52,915 nucleotides of DNA from an uncultured Gemmatimonadales bacterium (GTDB lineage: Bacteria > Gemmatimonadota > Gemmatimonadetes > Longimicrobiales > Gaopeijiaceae): the NCBI GenBank assembly GCA_937919655.1, contig CALFPJ010000024.1:1-52915 (forward strand), read 5' to 3'. The position numbers and the translations under genes were made by a program. The first letter of the stretch is position 1. Every line of letters starts with the position of its first letter. The notes under the pieces were generated by a model. It was not told the origin of the DNA. It searched no databases and saw only the letters and a program-made list of their open reading frames with translations. Below, piece after piece: positions 34,206 to 41,056 of this stretch.

Positions 34206-34826
34206 TCAGCCCAGGAGGCCCTCGGCCGATGGGTCCATCTCTTCGTATGCGTCACCGAGTAGAACGGCGAGCAGAATGAGCTCGGCGACCATGGTCAGCC
34301 AAGCACCGATGTAGACCGGCACCGCGGCCCACGGGCCAAGGACGGAAACGGTTCGCAGGACGATCGTACCGCTCACGACGGCCGGCGCGATGAGGCCGAC
34401 AACCACGAAGACGCCCGTCGTGAGCACGGTGACCATGACGGTGCCCATTTGGTCGATGCCTTGCGACTGGGTGGGGCCGAACTTCACCCACCCGGGAAAT
34501 ACAACGGCGAGCGCGTTGTGCGCTCCCGCCACGATCCCTGATATGAGTGGCAGCATGCCCAGTACGGCGACGAGCGTCAGCCACATCCGCCAGTCGGTTG
34601 GCGGCTTTAGAGTCGCCACAGAGAAGAACACGAATGCGATCAACGAGAAGAAGGCGGCAATGAGCGTGAGGGCGGTCGCGGTCGAGGCGATTTCAGCGGC
34701 CACGAGGTCGCGTCCAGGAATCGGGAGCGTGCGGACGATCTCCTGACGTTGCAGGTCAGAGCGGAGGTCGTGACGGAGGAATACCGGGCCGAGGAACAGC
34801 GTGAAGGCGACGCACATCGAGGGCAT
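34206..34826 (-). pseudogene. C-terminal half of an ABC exporter permease
   Basis: A 206-aa frame starting at ATG 34826 encodes LFLGPVFLRHDLRSDLQRQE, ILVRTLPIPG-type sequence (EIVRTLPIPGRDLVAAEIAS) and then five TM helices (LTLIAAFFSLIAFVFFSVA; WLTLVAVLGMLPLISGIVAG; VTVLTTGVFVVVGLIAPAVV and others) with a short polar tail. This matches only the second half of 'putative ABC exporter' permeases, usually above 500 aa. Just upstream, in a different frame, lies the first 26 codons of an unrelated Tat-exported protein, so an internal deletion has probably fused two genes. No ATPase partner is nearby. Confidence 0.6.
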
Positions 34827-34840
34827 GGTGGCGGCGGCCT

Positions 34841-34918
34841 GGCTCCGGCTGCAAGTGCTCCTGCAGCGATGCCGCCCAAGAACTTGCGTCGAGACTGTGA
34901 TGGTCGGGGGTCAGTCAT
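34841..34918 (-). pseudogene. Orphan Tat signal peptide fragment
   Basis: From ATG 34918 the translation has the twin-arginine motif SRRKFLGGIAAGALAAGA. After about 26 residues it turns into Pro/Cys/Ser-rich nonsense because the following DNA codes the ABC permease in another frame. The mature Tat substrate is missing. Boundary of a deletion or rearrangement at about 34830-34841. Confidence 0.55.
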
Positions 34919-35030
34919 GGTTAGCCCTGCTGTGAGTGCGATCGGGAAGAATGGGCGCCGTCGCACCCGATTGCCAGCCACCGGCTTCCGGAGTCATGTT
35001 GCGCGCTCACTCCGAACCGATGGACTCCAG

Positions 35031-36458
35031 ATGCTCAGAAGAATGACTCCGATCCGGTCTCTGCCCACCTGTGCCGTTCTTGCCGTGCTGTTGGCGACGT
35101 CGCCCGCGATGCTCTCGGCTCAAGTCGACATGGAAGCGCTCCAGGACGAAGCCGTTGCGTGGCTGCAGGAATACATCCAAATCAACACGATCAACCCTCC
35201 TGGAAACGAGTCTCGAGGGGCTGCCTTTTTCGCGGCCATTTTCGACGCAGAAGGCATTGCATACGAGACGGCCGAGTCGGCACCCGGCAGGGGGAATATC
35301 TGGGCGCGCCTGGAGGGTGGCGACGAAGCTGGCCTAATGCTCATCCACCACATGGACGTCGTGCCTGCGGACGAGCGCTTTTGGACGACTGATCCCCTCT
35401 CCGGCGAGCTACGTGACGGATATGTGTACGGACGGGGTGCGCTCGACACGAAAACAAGCGGAATCCTGCACCTTGCTACGTTCCTCGCGTTGCACCGCTC
35501 AGGCATCCCGTTGAAGCGCGATGTGCTATTTCTGGCAACGGCGGACGAAGAGGCCGGAGGCTTCTTTGGCGCCGGATGGTTGGTCGAAAACCGACGCGAG
35601 ATTTTCGATGGCATCGACTTCCTGCTCAACGAAGGCGGCGGTGGCGGAGTGGTGGGTGGCAGGGTGCAGTTCGGTGTCGAGGTCACTCAAAAGGTGCCCT
35701 ACTGGCTGAGACTTTCCACCGTGGCCACGCCGGGTCACGGGTCGAGTCCCCAGGTGACTTATGCCGCGGTGGAGTTGATTGCGGCGCTCGAGCGCCTGCG
35801 GCTCCATGAGTTTGATGCCCGCATCATTCCTGCGGTCGACGCCCACTTCAAGGGGAACGCGGCCGACCATCCTGAGCCATGGCGCACACGCTTTCAGGAT
35901 ATCGCCGCCGCGGTCGCGACGCCCGGCGTGTTGCGTGAGCTCCAAGAGTACGCTCCCTCTCTTCACACGTTAACGCGCAATACGTGCTCGATCACTCGGT
36001 TCGAAGGGAGTGGGAAGATCAACGTGGTTTCGCCTGAGGTGTGGGCTGAGATCGATTGCCGCCTGCTTCCGGACCAGGACCCGGACGAATGGCTGGCCGA
36101 GATGCAACAGGTTTTCGGACCGGAGGTCGACATTGAAGTCCTCATGGGCTTCAGCCCTGCGGTATCGAGCATCGACACCGAGTTGTATCGGACCGTCCAG
36201 GAAGTGACGCTCGAGACGTTTCCTGGCGCGAACTTCGTTCCCCAGGTGTCGGGTGGATTCACCGACAGCCACTTCTTCCGGGATCTTGGGATGGTGGCTT
36301 ATGGGTATGAGGCCACGGCCACACCCGAAGAGGATCAGCGGGGCGTTCACGGCAACGATGAACGCGTCACCGAAGAGAACGTGCGACGAGGCGTCGCGAT
36401 GACGCTCCAAATTCTAGAGCGCTTCGTTGCTACACGACCCATCATGGAACAGGAGTAG
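35031..36458 (+). CDS. Secreted M20-family metallopeptidase
   Basis: 475 aa from ATG 35031 (ATG 35043 is equally possible), giving a signal peptide (IRSLPTCAVLAVLLATSPAM). Zinc ligands and catalytic residues: H in LMLIHHMDVVPADER, D in VYGRGALDTKTSGI, EE in LATADEEAGGFFGA, and a Glu in LLNEGGGGG. Late His in QVSGGFTDSHFFRD and RGVHGNDERV. A lid/dimerisation domain spans about 205-330. Long M20 proteins of this kind are carboxypeptidase- or dipeptidase-like. Followed by two cupins and a DUF1028 gene at 4-bp or overlapping spacing, so an operon. An N-terminal extension of the frame to 34749 is non-coding. Confidence 0.92.
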   Translation: MLRRMTPIRSLPTCAVLAVLLATSPAMLSAQVDMEALQDEAVAWLQEYIQINTINPPGNESRGAAFFAAIFDAEGIAYETAESAPGRGNIWARLEGGDEAGLMLIHHMDVVPADERFWTTDPLSGELRDGYVYGRGALDTKTSGILHLATFLALHRSGIPLKRDVLFLATADEEAGGFFGAGWLVENRREIFDGIDFLLNEGGGGGVVGGRVQFGVEVTQKVPYWLRLSTVATPGHGSSPQVTYAAVELIAALERLRLHEFDARIIPAVDAHFKGNAADHPEPWRTRFQDIAAAVATPGVLRELQEYAPSLHTLTRNTCSITRFEGSGKINVVSPEVWAEIDCRLLPDQDPDEWLAEMQQVFGPEVDIEVLMGFSPAVSSIDTELYRTVQEVTLETFPGANFVPQVSGGFTDSHFFRDLGMVAYGYEATATPEEDQRGVHGNDERVTEENVRRGVAMTLQILERFVATRPIMEQE

Positions 36459-36462
36459 AACG

Positions 36463-36783
36463 ATGGCCAAGATCGACATCTGGGCGACGGAGCCCCGAGA
36501 GATCGTGGAGGGCTTCAACGGGCGCTTCGTGCACACCGAGAGGACCACCCACGTCTACTGGGACATCTCGCCTGGGCTGCCGCTTCCGGAGCACAGTCAT
36601 CCACATGAGCAGATCGTGAACATGCTGGAAGGCACATTCGAGATCGTTGTGGCCGGGACGCCGCATGTGTTGAATGCGGGGGATGTTCTGGTGATCGCAC
36701 CCAATGTGCCGCACTCAGGTGTCGCCCACACGCCGTGCAAGATCTTAGATGTATTTTCACCGGTCCGAGAGGAGTACAGATAG
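36463..36783 (+). CDS. Cupin-domain protein 1 of a tandem pair
   Basis: 106 aa from ATG 36463, four bases after the M20 stop. Single-domain cupin: motif 1 LPEHSHPHEQIVNMLEGTFE provides three His and one Glu for a metal, and motif 2 is LIAPNVPHSGVAHTPCKIL with the last His. The preceding WATEPREIVEGFNGRFVHTE is shared with the next gene. Cytosolic. Similar cupins are often bound to Mn/Fe; catalysis or sensing cannot be told. About half of its residues are identical to the downstream cupin by eye, indicating a tandem duplication. Confidence 0.92.
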   Translation: MAKIDIWATEPREIVEGFNGRFVHTERTTHVYWDISPGLPLPEHSHPHEQIVNMLEGTFEIVVAGTPHVLNAGDVLVIAPNVPHSGVAHTPCKILDVFSPVREEYR

Positions 36784-36785
36784 GC

Positions 36786-37112
36786 ATGCCAGCCACCCAA
36801 GTCGACGTGTGGGCAACTCCGGCCCGTGAGATCGCGCCGGGATTTCGAGCTCGCTTCATCCACAGCGAGCGAACGACCCACGCCTACTGGGAGATCGACC
36901 CAGGCATTCTCATGCCCGAGCATAGCCATCATCACGAGCAAACCGTGAACGTGCTTGAGGGTTCGATCGAATTCGTGGTCGAGGGTAGGTCTCACATGCT
37001 CGAGGCTGGGCACGTGTTGGTGATCCCGAGCCATGTGCCGCACTCGGCTGAAGCTCTCGCGCCGTGCAAGATGCTGGTGGTGTTCTCTCCTGTCCGAGAG
37101 GAGTATCTGTGA
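36786..37112 (+). CDS. Cupin-domain protein 2 of a tandem pair
   Basis: 108 aa from ATG 36786, two bases after the stop of cupin 1, with GAGGAG 13 nt upstream. Metal motif MPEHSHHHEQTVNVLEGSIE, second motif VIPSHVPHSAEALAPCKMLV and the same C-terminal sequence FSPVREEY as cupin 1. The start of the protein (VDVWATPAREIAPGFRARFI) mirrors its neighbour. Its stop overlaps the GTG of the DUF1028 gene. Divergence between the two copies may mean a heteromer or different ligands. Confidence 0.92.
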   Translation: MPATQVDVWATPAREIAPGFRARFIHSERTTHAYWEIDPGILMPEHSHHHEQTVNVLEGSIEFVVEGRSHMLEAGHVLVIPSHVPHSAEALAPCKMLVVFSPVREEYL

Positions 37113-37900
37113 GAATGCGTATAGCCTGCCTGGGACTGATGGTCGCCCTTTTGTCGGCGCTGGCCAGCCCAGCCTCGGCCCAAGACGCGGCGGCACGGCG
37201 TGCCACAGACGACGAGGTGGAACGCTGGCCTCCGGTGGCCACGTTTTCGGTGCTCGGCTACGACCCGGAAACGGGTGAGGTGGGTGGCGCCGTCCAGTCT
37301 CGCGTATTCTCTGTCGGCAATGGCGTTCTGTGGGCGGAGGCGAACGTGGGGGTGGTTGCAACCCAGGCGATCGTTGATGTCAGCTACGGACCCCAAGGGA
37401 TTGAGCTGCTGCGGCAGGGCACGGCCCCCGCGGATGTGGTGTCGATGATCTTGGCCAACGACCCTGATCCCCGACCGGACGGATGGACCAAGTTGGGTCG
37501 ACAATTCTCGGTGATGGATGCCGTCGGCAATGTCGCGACCCACACGGGACCCAGCGCTTCGGAGTGGGCGGGCCACCGCATAGGGCGATACGTGTCGGCC
37601 CAGGGCAATATTCTGGCCGGCCCCGATGTCGTGAATGCCATGGTTGAGGCCTTTGAATCCACGGAGGGCCATCTCTCTTTCCGCCTGTTAGCCGCCCTGG
37701 AGGCGGGTCAGGTTGCCGGGGGAGACCGACGCGGTATGCAGTCGGCGGCGATGATCATCGTGAAGGAAGACGGTGGGGTGTGGCTGAACAACGACGTGGT
37801 CCTGCGCCTGCAGGTGGACGACTCGGAGCAGCCGATCGCAGAACTCCGCCGGCTCGTGGAGATCGCGGGGCAGCAGCGGGACCGGGTCAGGGGTAGGTGA
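37109..37900 (+). CDS. Secreted DUF1028 protein
   Basis: 263 aa from GTG 37109 (GTGA overlap; GAGAGGAG five bases upstream; ATG 37115 is a less well spaced alternative). Signal peptide IACLGLMVALLSALASPASA. Then the DUF1028 core: ATFSVLGYDPETGEVGGAVQ, SVGNGVLWAEANVGVVATQA, YGPQGIELLRQG, DAVGNVATHTG and the C-terminal GDRRGMQSAAMIIVKEDGG. The fold is thought to be Ntn-hydrolase-like, and members often sit next to peptidases and amidases, as here with M20 and cupins. Actual reaction unknown. Confidence 0.93.
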   Translation: MRMRIACLGLMVALLSALASPASAQDAAARRATDDEVERWPPVATFSVLGYDPETGEVGGAVQSRVFSVGNGVLWAEANVGVVATQAIVDVSYGPQGIELLRQGTAPADVVSMILANDPDPRPDGWTKLGRQFSVMDAVGNVATHTGPSASEWAGHRIGRYVSAQGNILAGPDVVNAMVEAFESTEGHLSFRLLAALEAGQVAGGDRRGMQSAAMIIVKEDGGVWLNNDVVLRLQVDDSEQPIAELRRLVEIAGQQRDRVRGR

Positions 37901-38032
37901 CAGGTGCCGCGGAAGGATGGCTAGGCGCTGCTCTAACCTTGGAGTGCGGGACGGACGGAAACCGCCGAATAACGGCAGGTCCTGGCGCCAAGCCAAGCTA
38001 TTTCCCTGGAAAAGATGGCCCGGTTAGCGCCA

Positions 38033-38046
38033 TACTGAATTCAGTA
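38033..38046. promoter_or_regulatory. Candidate antitoxin operator
   Basis: Perfect 14-base palindrome TACTGAATTCAGTA, 23 bp before the ATG of the Phd/YefM antitoxin. Such antitoxins repress their own operon through palindromes in this position. Confidence 0.6.
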
Positions 38047-38069
38047 CGATCTTAGTCTGGAGGCCGCAA

Positions 38070-38348
38070 ATGCACCGAACGCAGGACACTTATCCGCTCA
38101 GTCACTTCCGGCAGAAGACCGGCGAGCACCTAGCGCGTCTGGCCGATGGCGCAATCGAGACCATCACACAGAACGGCGAAGCCGTCATGATCGTGATGAG
38201 CCCCGCGCGTTATGATGCGCTGATCCACGAAGTTGAGCGTGGTCACCTTTGGGACCGATCCCTAGCCCGGATCGAGGCTGGCGAGGACGGCGTTTCGAGC
38301 GCCCACCTGAAACAAGCCCTACGCGATGAGATCGGACGGATGCCTTGA
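38070..38348 (+). CDS. Phd/YefM-family antitoxin
   Basis: 92 aa with GGAGG about 8 nt before the ATG. N-terminal DNA-binding and dimer domain: YPLSHFRQKTGEHLARLADG, IETITQNGEAVMIVMSPARY (the strand-turn with 'NG.....VMSP..Y' typical of Phd). The C-terminal toxin-binding part is LARIEAGEDGVSSAHLKQAL. Overlaps the toxin start by four bases (ATGC frame, 38345-38348). Likely autorepressor via the palindrome at 38033-38046. Confidence 0.92.
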   Translation: MHRTQDTYPLSHFRQKTGEHLARLADGAIETITQNGEAVMIVMSPARYDALIHEVERGHLWDRSLARIEAGEDGVSSAHLKQALRDEIGRMP

Positions 38349-38661
38349 TCCTGTTTCGGGTCAGATATCTGACCGAAGCCGATGACGCGATTCCCCTCAT
38401 CTACCACTACATCGCACGAGAGGAAGGTCGGGGCCGCGCCGATGGCTGGCTCGATCAGTTCACGGAGAGCGCGGACGAGCTGGCCCATGAAGCTCTGATC
38501 TGGCCTGTGGTCACGACCCGGGGGGGCGAGAAATTCGCTCAAAGCCGTCCCTGGTCCACCGCATCTACTACCGCGTCATTGAGGAAGCCAAGACGGTTTG
38601 GATCATCGACGCCGTACACACCGCCCGCCAAAGCAAGCTCGACGAATACCGCGACGAGTAG
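38345..38661 (+). pseudogene. ParE/RelE-type toxin, frameshifted in a G run
   Basis: The 5' frame encodes RVRYLTEADDAIPLIYHYIA and runs to IWPVVTTRGG. A run of seven G (38520-38526) then throws the frame off; with eight G it continues REIRSKPSLVHRIYYRVIEE and then AKTVWIIDAVHTARQSKLDE, ending TAG 38661. The restored 105-aa protein is a complete ParE-like toxin with its final 'IYYRV....VWI..V.HTAR' strands. The unrepaired frame gives an unrelated Ser/Thr/Arg-rich tail. Sequencing error in the homopolymer is quite likely, since the antitoxin is intact. Confidence 0.82.
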
Positions 38662-38751
38662 GGGAGGCCCTGTGACGAGGAGTCACGTGCCCTGGGGGCA
38701 GGCGTCCAAGCGGTCGAACGGAGGCCGGCCTCGGTTTGATGGACGGCAGCC

Positions 38752-39195
38752 TTAACCCCCCGACTCCATCTGCTTCTTGAGCCTGGAAAGCGCGGCGTTC
38801 AGCTCTTCCCGATACGCGATCTCAAGCAGGGCTGACGGGACGAAACGCAGGACACCCTTGGGCGTGCCCGTGATCGACATGGTGACCTTCGTTCCGTCGA
38901 CGGCGGCTTCGCAGAGGATCTCGCTACGTGCGTCCACCGCCGAACCCTTCGCGGTTTCATACACCACACGACGACCGGGCTCGAGGAGCGTGACCACGTA
39001 TGTGTTCTCCACGTCTCGGCCCATGAACTGGTTCGTGTAGCTCTTGCGCGTCCCCACTCGTGTCGGGCCGGCCGGGTCCTGTTCGGCGGACTTCAAGTTT
39101 GGCTGCCATTCGTGCTCGCGCGCTGTGTCGTCCATGTAGGCGAACACATCGTCTGGAGAACGAGCGATTATGATGCTGGCTGACTGCTGGCTCAC
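38752..39195 (-). CDS. SRPBCC (START-like) protein
   Basis: 147 aa. The opening SASIIIARSPDDVFAYMDDT followed by EHEWQPNLKSAEQ is the classical polyketide-cyclase/START beginning (strand 1, helix with 'D..W.'). Then the central sheet and the C-terminal helix LLEIAYREELNAALSRLKKQ. The cavity could hold a hydrophobic ligand. No catalytic residues stand out and no signal peptide. Monocistronic. Confidence 0.88.
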   Translation of the reverse strand: MSQQSASIIIARSPDDVFAYMDDTAREHEWQPNLKSAEQDPAGPTRVGTRKSYTNQFMGRDVENTYVVTLLEPGRRVVYETAKGSAVDARSEILCEAAVDGTKVTMSITGTPKGVLRFVPSALLEIAYREELNAALSRLKKQMESGG

Positions 39196-39344
39196 GGTTT
39201 TCTCCCCCTGGTTTCACCGGAAGATCCCGCACAGGTCAGCGCGGCGGTAGTGGCGTGTCGACCGGTCCCGCGCTGAGGGCAAGAAAATGGCCGCGAGGGC
39301 AAACATCGCCCCCGCGGCCACCGCTCATCCTGCTATCGGTCGAA

Positions 39345-39752
39345 TCAGCCTATCTCGACCTGGATCATCGACTGCTTGAGATCTGACTCTAGATACATAT
39401 TGACCGATTGGCCGTCTTGGATCCAAAGATTGTTGGTGCGAATACCGTCGGCGCTGTCGATCAGCGACTGCGTCGGCACCGTCGGGAAGACCTTCAGTTG
39501 AACGAGGCCTAAATCGGCGATCTCGTTCGGAAGCTCCAAAACCTTAAACTCGCCGCGCGTAACCCGGCCGAGTTGGTGTAGACGTCCGTTGGCGTCCTGT
39601 GCATAAACGAGCACAGGTGACTGATAGTTGTTCACGACACGGATCTCATGCGTCGTCTTGTCAGCCGGCCCGTCGATCTCGACGGCCCCGGAGGCGGTTG
39701 CCGTGAACGCAGCCATGCCAAGCAGAAGCGCCACTCGTTGCACCCCTTTCAT
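39345..39752 (-). CDS. Secreted small beta-rich protein of unknown function
   Basis: 135 aa from ATG 39752 (GGGGAGG nine bases upstream; ATG 39761 sits too close to it). Signal peptide MKGVQRVALLLGMAAFTATA. The mature part is mostly strands: HEIRVVNNYQSPVLVYAQDA, GRLHQLGRVTRGEFKVLELP, LVQLKVFPTVP and NNLWIQDGQSVNMYLESDL. The VNNY...V.VY.....G.LHQLG pattern is seen in small exported proteins of this kind of bacterium, fold probably Ig-like. A run of strong hairpins lies just upstream and could belong to its leader. Confidence 0.75.
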   Translation of the reverse strand: MKGVQRVALLLGMAAFTATASGAVEIDGPADKTTHEIRVVNNYQSPVLVYAQDANGRLHQLGRVTRGEFKVLELPNEIADLGLVQLKVFPTVPTQSLIDSADGIRTNNLWIQDGQSVNMYLESDLKQSMIQVEIG

Positions 39753-39777
39753 CGTCATCATCCTCCCCAAGAGTGGT

Positions 39778-39960
39778 CGTGAGCCCCTGGCTCACGGACG
39801 GCTGCCGAACAAGGTGTGTTCGGCCCCGTCGTGTCCCCGCGTTCTATATGACGAGAACGGAGAACGTTTGGTTGCAATGCGAGCGGTGTTGCTGCCCGTG
39901 TACCTACCTACGGAAGAGAGGGCCCCGGTCTTTCACCGGGACCCTCTCTATTTTCTTTTC
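39778..39960 (+). ncRNA. Candidate structured RNA: three hairpins and a terminator
   Basis: In an otherwise gene-free gap the plus strand holds, in order, CGTGAGCC-CCT-GGCTCACG (39778-39796), a two-part stem GACGG/CCGTC with GCCGAAC/GTTCGGC (39797-39830), CGTTC/GAACG (39840-39859) and a perfect intrinsic terminator (39916-39948) with T-rich tail. No open frame with coding character spans it on the plus strand. No known RNA family is recognised. The alternative is a structured leader on the minus strand for the 39345-39752 gene. Confidence 0.4.
39916..39956 (+). terminator. Intrinsic terminator
   Basis: GAGAGGG (39916-39922) with CCCTCTC (39942-39948), inner CCGGT/ACCGG, loop CTTTC, then TATTTTCTTTT. 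The T-tail is on the plus strand only, although no plus-strand protein gene precedes it. It may also help stop the bacilliredoxin transcript coming from the other side. Confidence 0.85.
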
Positions 39961-39988
39961 TGCCTGCCGACGGCAATTGTAAAACGGC

Positions 39989-40405
39989 CTAGCAGTGCTC
40001 CACGTAGGCGGCCTGCAAGTCGCCCGCGATGTCTTCCGGATGACGTCCTTCGATCTGGTGGCGCTGCATGAAGTATGCGAGCTCACCGTCCTTGAAGAGC
40101 GCGATCGACGGGGACGACGGCGGGAATCCGGTGATGTAGTCACGGGACCGATCGGTGGCGTCCATATCCTGGCCAGCGAAAACCGTGGTCAGGACCTCTG
40201 GCTTCTTCTCGCCCTGGAGGGAGAGGTAAACCGCCGGGCGCATCATCGCCGCGGCGCAGCCGCACACCGAGTTCACGACGAGAAGCGTGGTGCGCTTTTC
40301 CGCGCCGAGCACCGCGTCGACATCTGCAGGCGTCCGCATTTCGGTAAACCCCACCCGCACGAGGTCCTCGCGCATCGGGGCGACCATCATTTCTGGGTAT
40401 GGCAT
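39989..40405 (-). CDS. Bacilliredoxin (BrxA/BrxB family)
   Basis: 138 aa from ATG 40405 with AGGAG five bases upstream. Starts MPYPEMMVAPMREDLVRVGF as in the family, with the active site SVCGCAAAMMRPAV (C48, C50; CGC motif) and later DMDATDRSRDYITGFPPSSP and SIALFKDGELAYFMQRHQIE. These thioredoxin-like proteins remove bacillithiol from oxidised protein thiols, which suggests that this organism makes bacillithiol or a similar thiol. Cytosolic. Diverges from the molybdenum hydroxylase operon. Confidence 0.95.
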   Translation of the reverse strand: MPYPEMMVAPMREDLVRVGFTEMRTPADVDAVLGAEKRTTLLVVNSVCGCAAAMMRPAVYLSLQGEKKPEVLTTVFAGQDMDATDRSRDYITGFPPSSPSIALFKDGELAYFMQRHQIEGRHPEDIAGDLQAAYVEHC

Positions 40406-40552
40406 TGGTTCTCCTGATGTCCTGCTTATGGAAGGTCAGCCTCCGACGAGCGGGGACCGAACGAAATCTACCCCAACTCGAACAGGTGTTCCAAGAGTTG
40501 GACGAGATGCGTGACGTTGCAGCCCCCTGCCGGTCTGGCGACCTTGTCCGCC

Positions 40553-41056
40553 ATGTCTTCGACCTCCGAAATCGTCCGCCTGACGGTGAATGGGGACAAC
40601 CACGCGGTGGGCGTCCCTACGCATTTCACCCTCTTGGAGACCCTCCGCTATGTGCTGGGCCTGACTGGCTCCAAGCAAGGATGCGACAAGGGAGACTGCG
40701 GGGCATGCACGGTTCTGGTAGACGGGCAGCCGACGCTTGCCTGCTTGACGCCCGTTTGGGAAGCCGAAGGCAAGCAGGTGCTTACGGTGGAGGGGCTCGC
40801 GACGGTAGACGGTCCCCATCCTCTGCAGGACGCCTTCGACGTGCACGGAGCGGCTCAGTGTGGCTTCTGTACCCCGGGGATCCTGTGCTCGGCGGCGGCG
40901 CTGCTCCAACGTTCGCCCCGGCCCACCCGAGTGGAGATCCAGGAAGCGCTGGCCGGAAACCTGTGTCGCTGCACGGGCTACACGAAGATCTACGATGCCA
41001 TTGAAGCGGCGGCGGTGGCCCAAGCCGGTGACGGATCGTCACAGGCGGCTGGATGA
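40553..41056 (+). CDS. Molybdenum hydroxylase small subunit, two [2Fe-2S] clusters
   Basis: 167 aa from ATG 40553. The plant-type ferredoxin cluster is CDKGDCGACTVLVDG with a fourth Cys in PTLACLTPV. The second, helical cluster is AAQCGFCTPGILCSAAAL and GNLCRCTGYTKIYDAI. This is the electron-transfer subunit of xanthine-dehydrogenase-family enzymes. It overlaps the large subunit start by four bases. Given the HBCR-type FAD subunit downstream, this corresponds to HcrC. Out-of-frame open reading over the same region is a shadow. Confidence 0.94.
   Translation: MSSTSEIVRLTVNGDNHAVGVPTHFTLLETLRYVLGLTGSKQGCDKGDCGACTVLVDGQPTLACLTPVWEAEGKQVLTVEGLATVDGPHPLQDAFDVHGAAQCGFCTPGILCSAAALLQRSPRPTRVEIQEALAGNLCRCTGYTKIYDAIEAAAVAQAGDGSSQAAG

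Noticed and set aside
34749..35030. N-terminal extension of the secreted M20 peptidase
   Set aside because: Would place about 94 non-domain residues before a clear signal peptide, and it overlaps the Tat/ABC remnants antisense.
39628..40071. Plus-strand frame spanning the hairpin region at 39.8 kb
   Set aside because: Starts inside an antisense gene, Arg/Pro-rich, and passes through the terminator; the DNA is better explained as structured RNA.
40399..41004. Plus-strand frame overlapping the [2Fe-2S] subunit
   Set aside because: Shares bases with the certain small-subunit gene in another frame; no domain.
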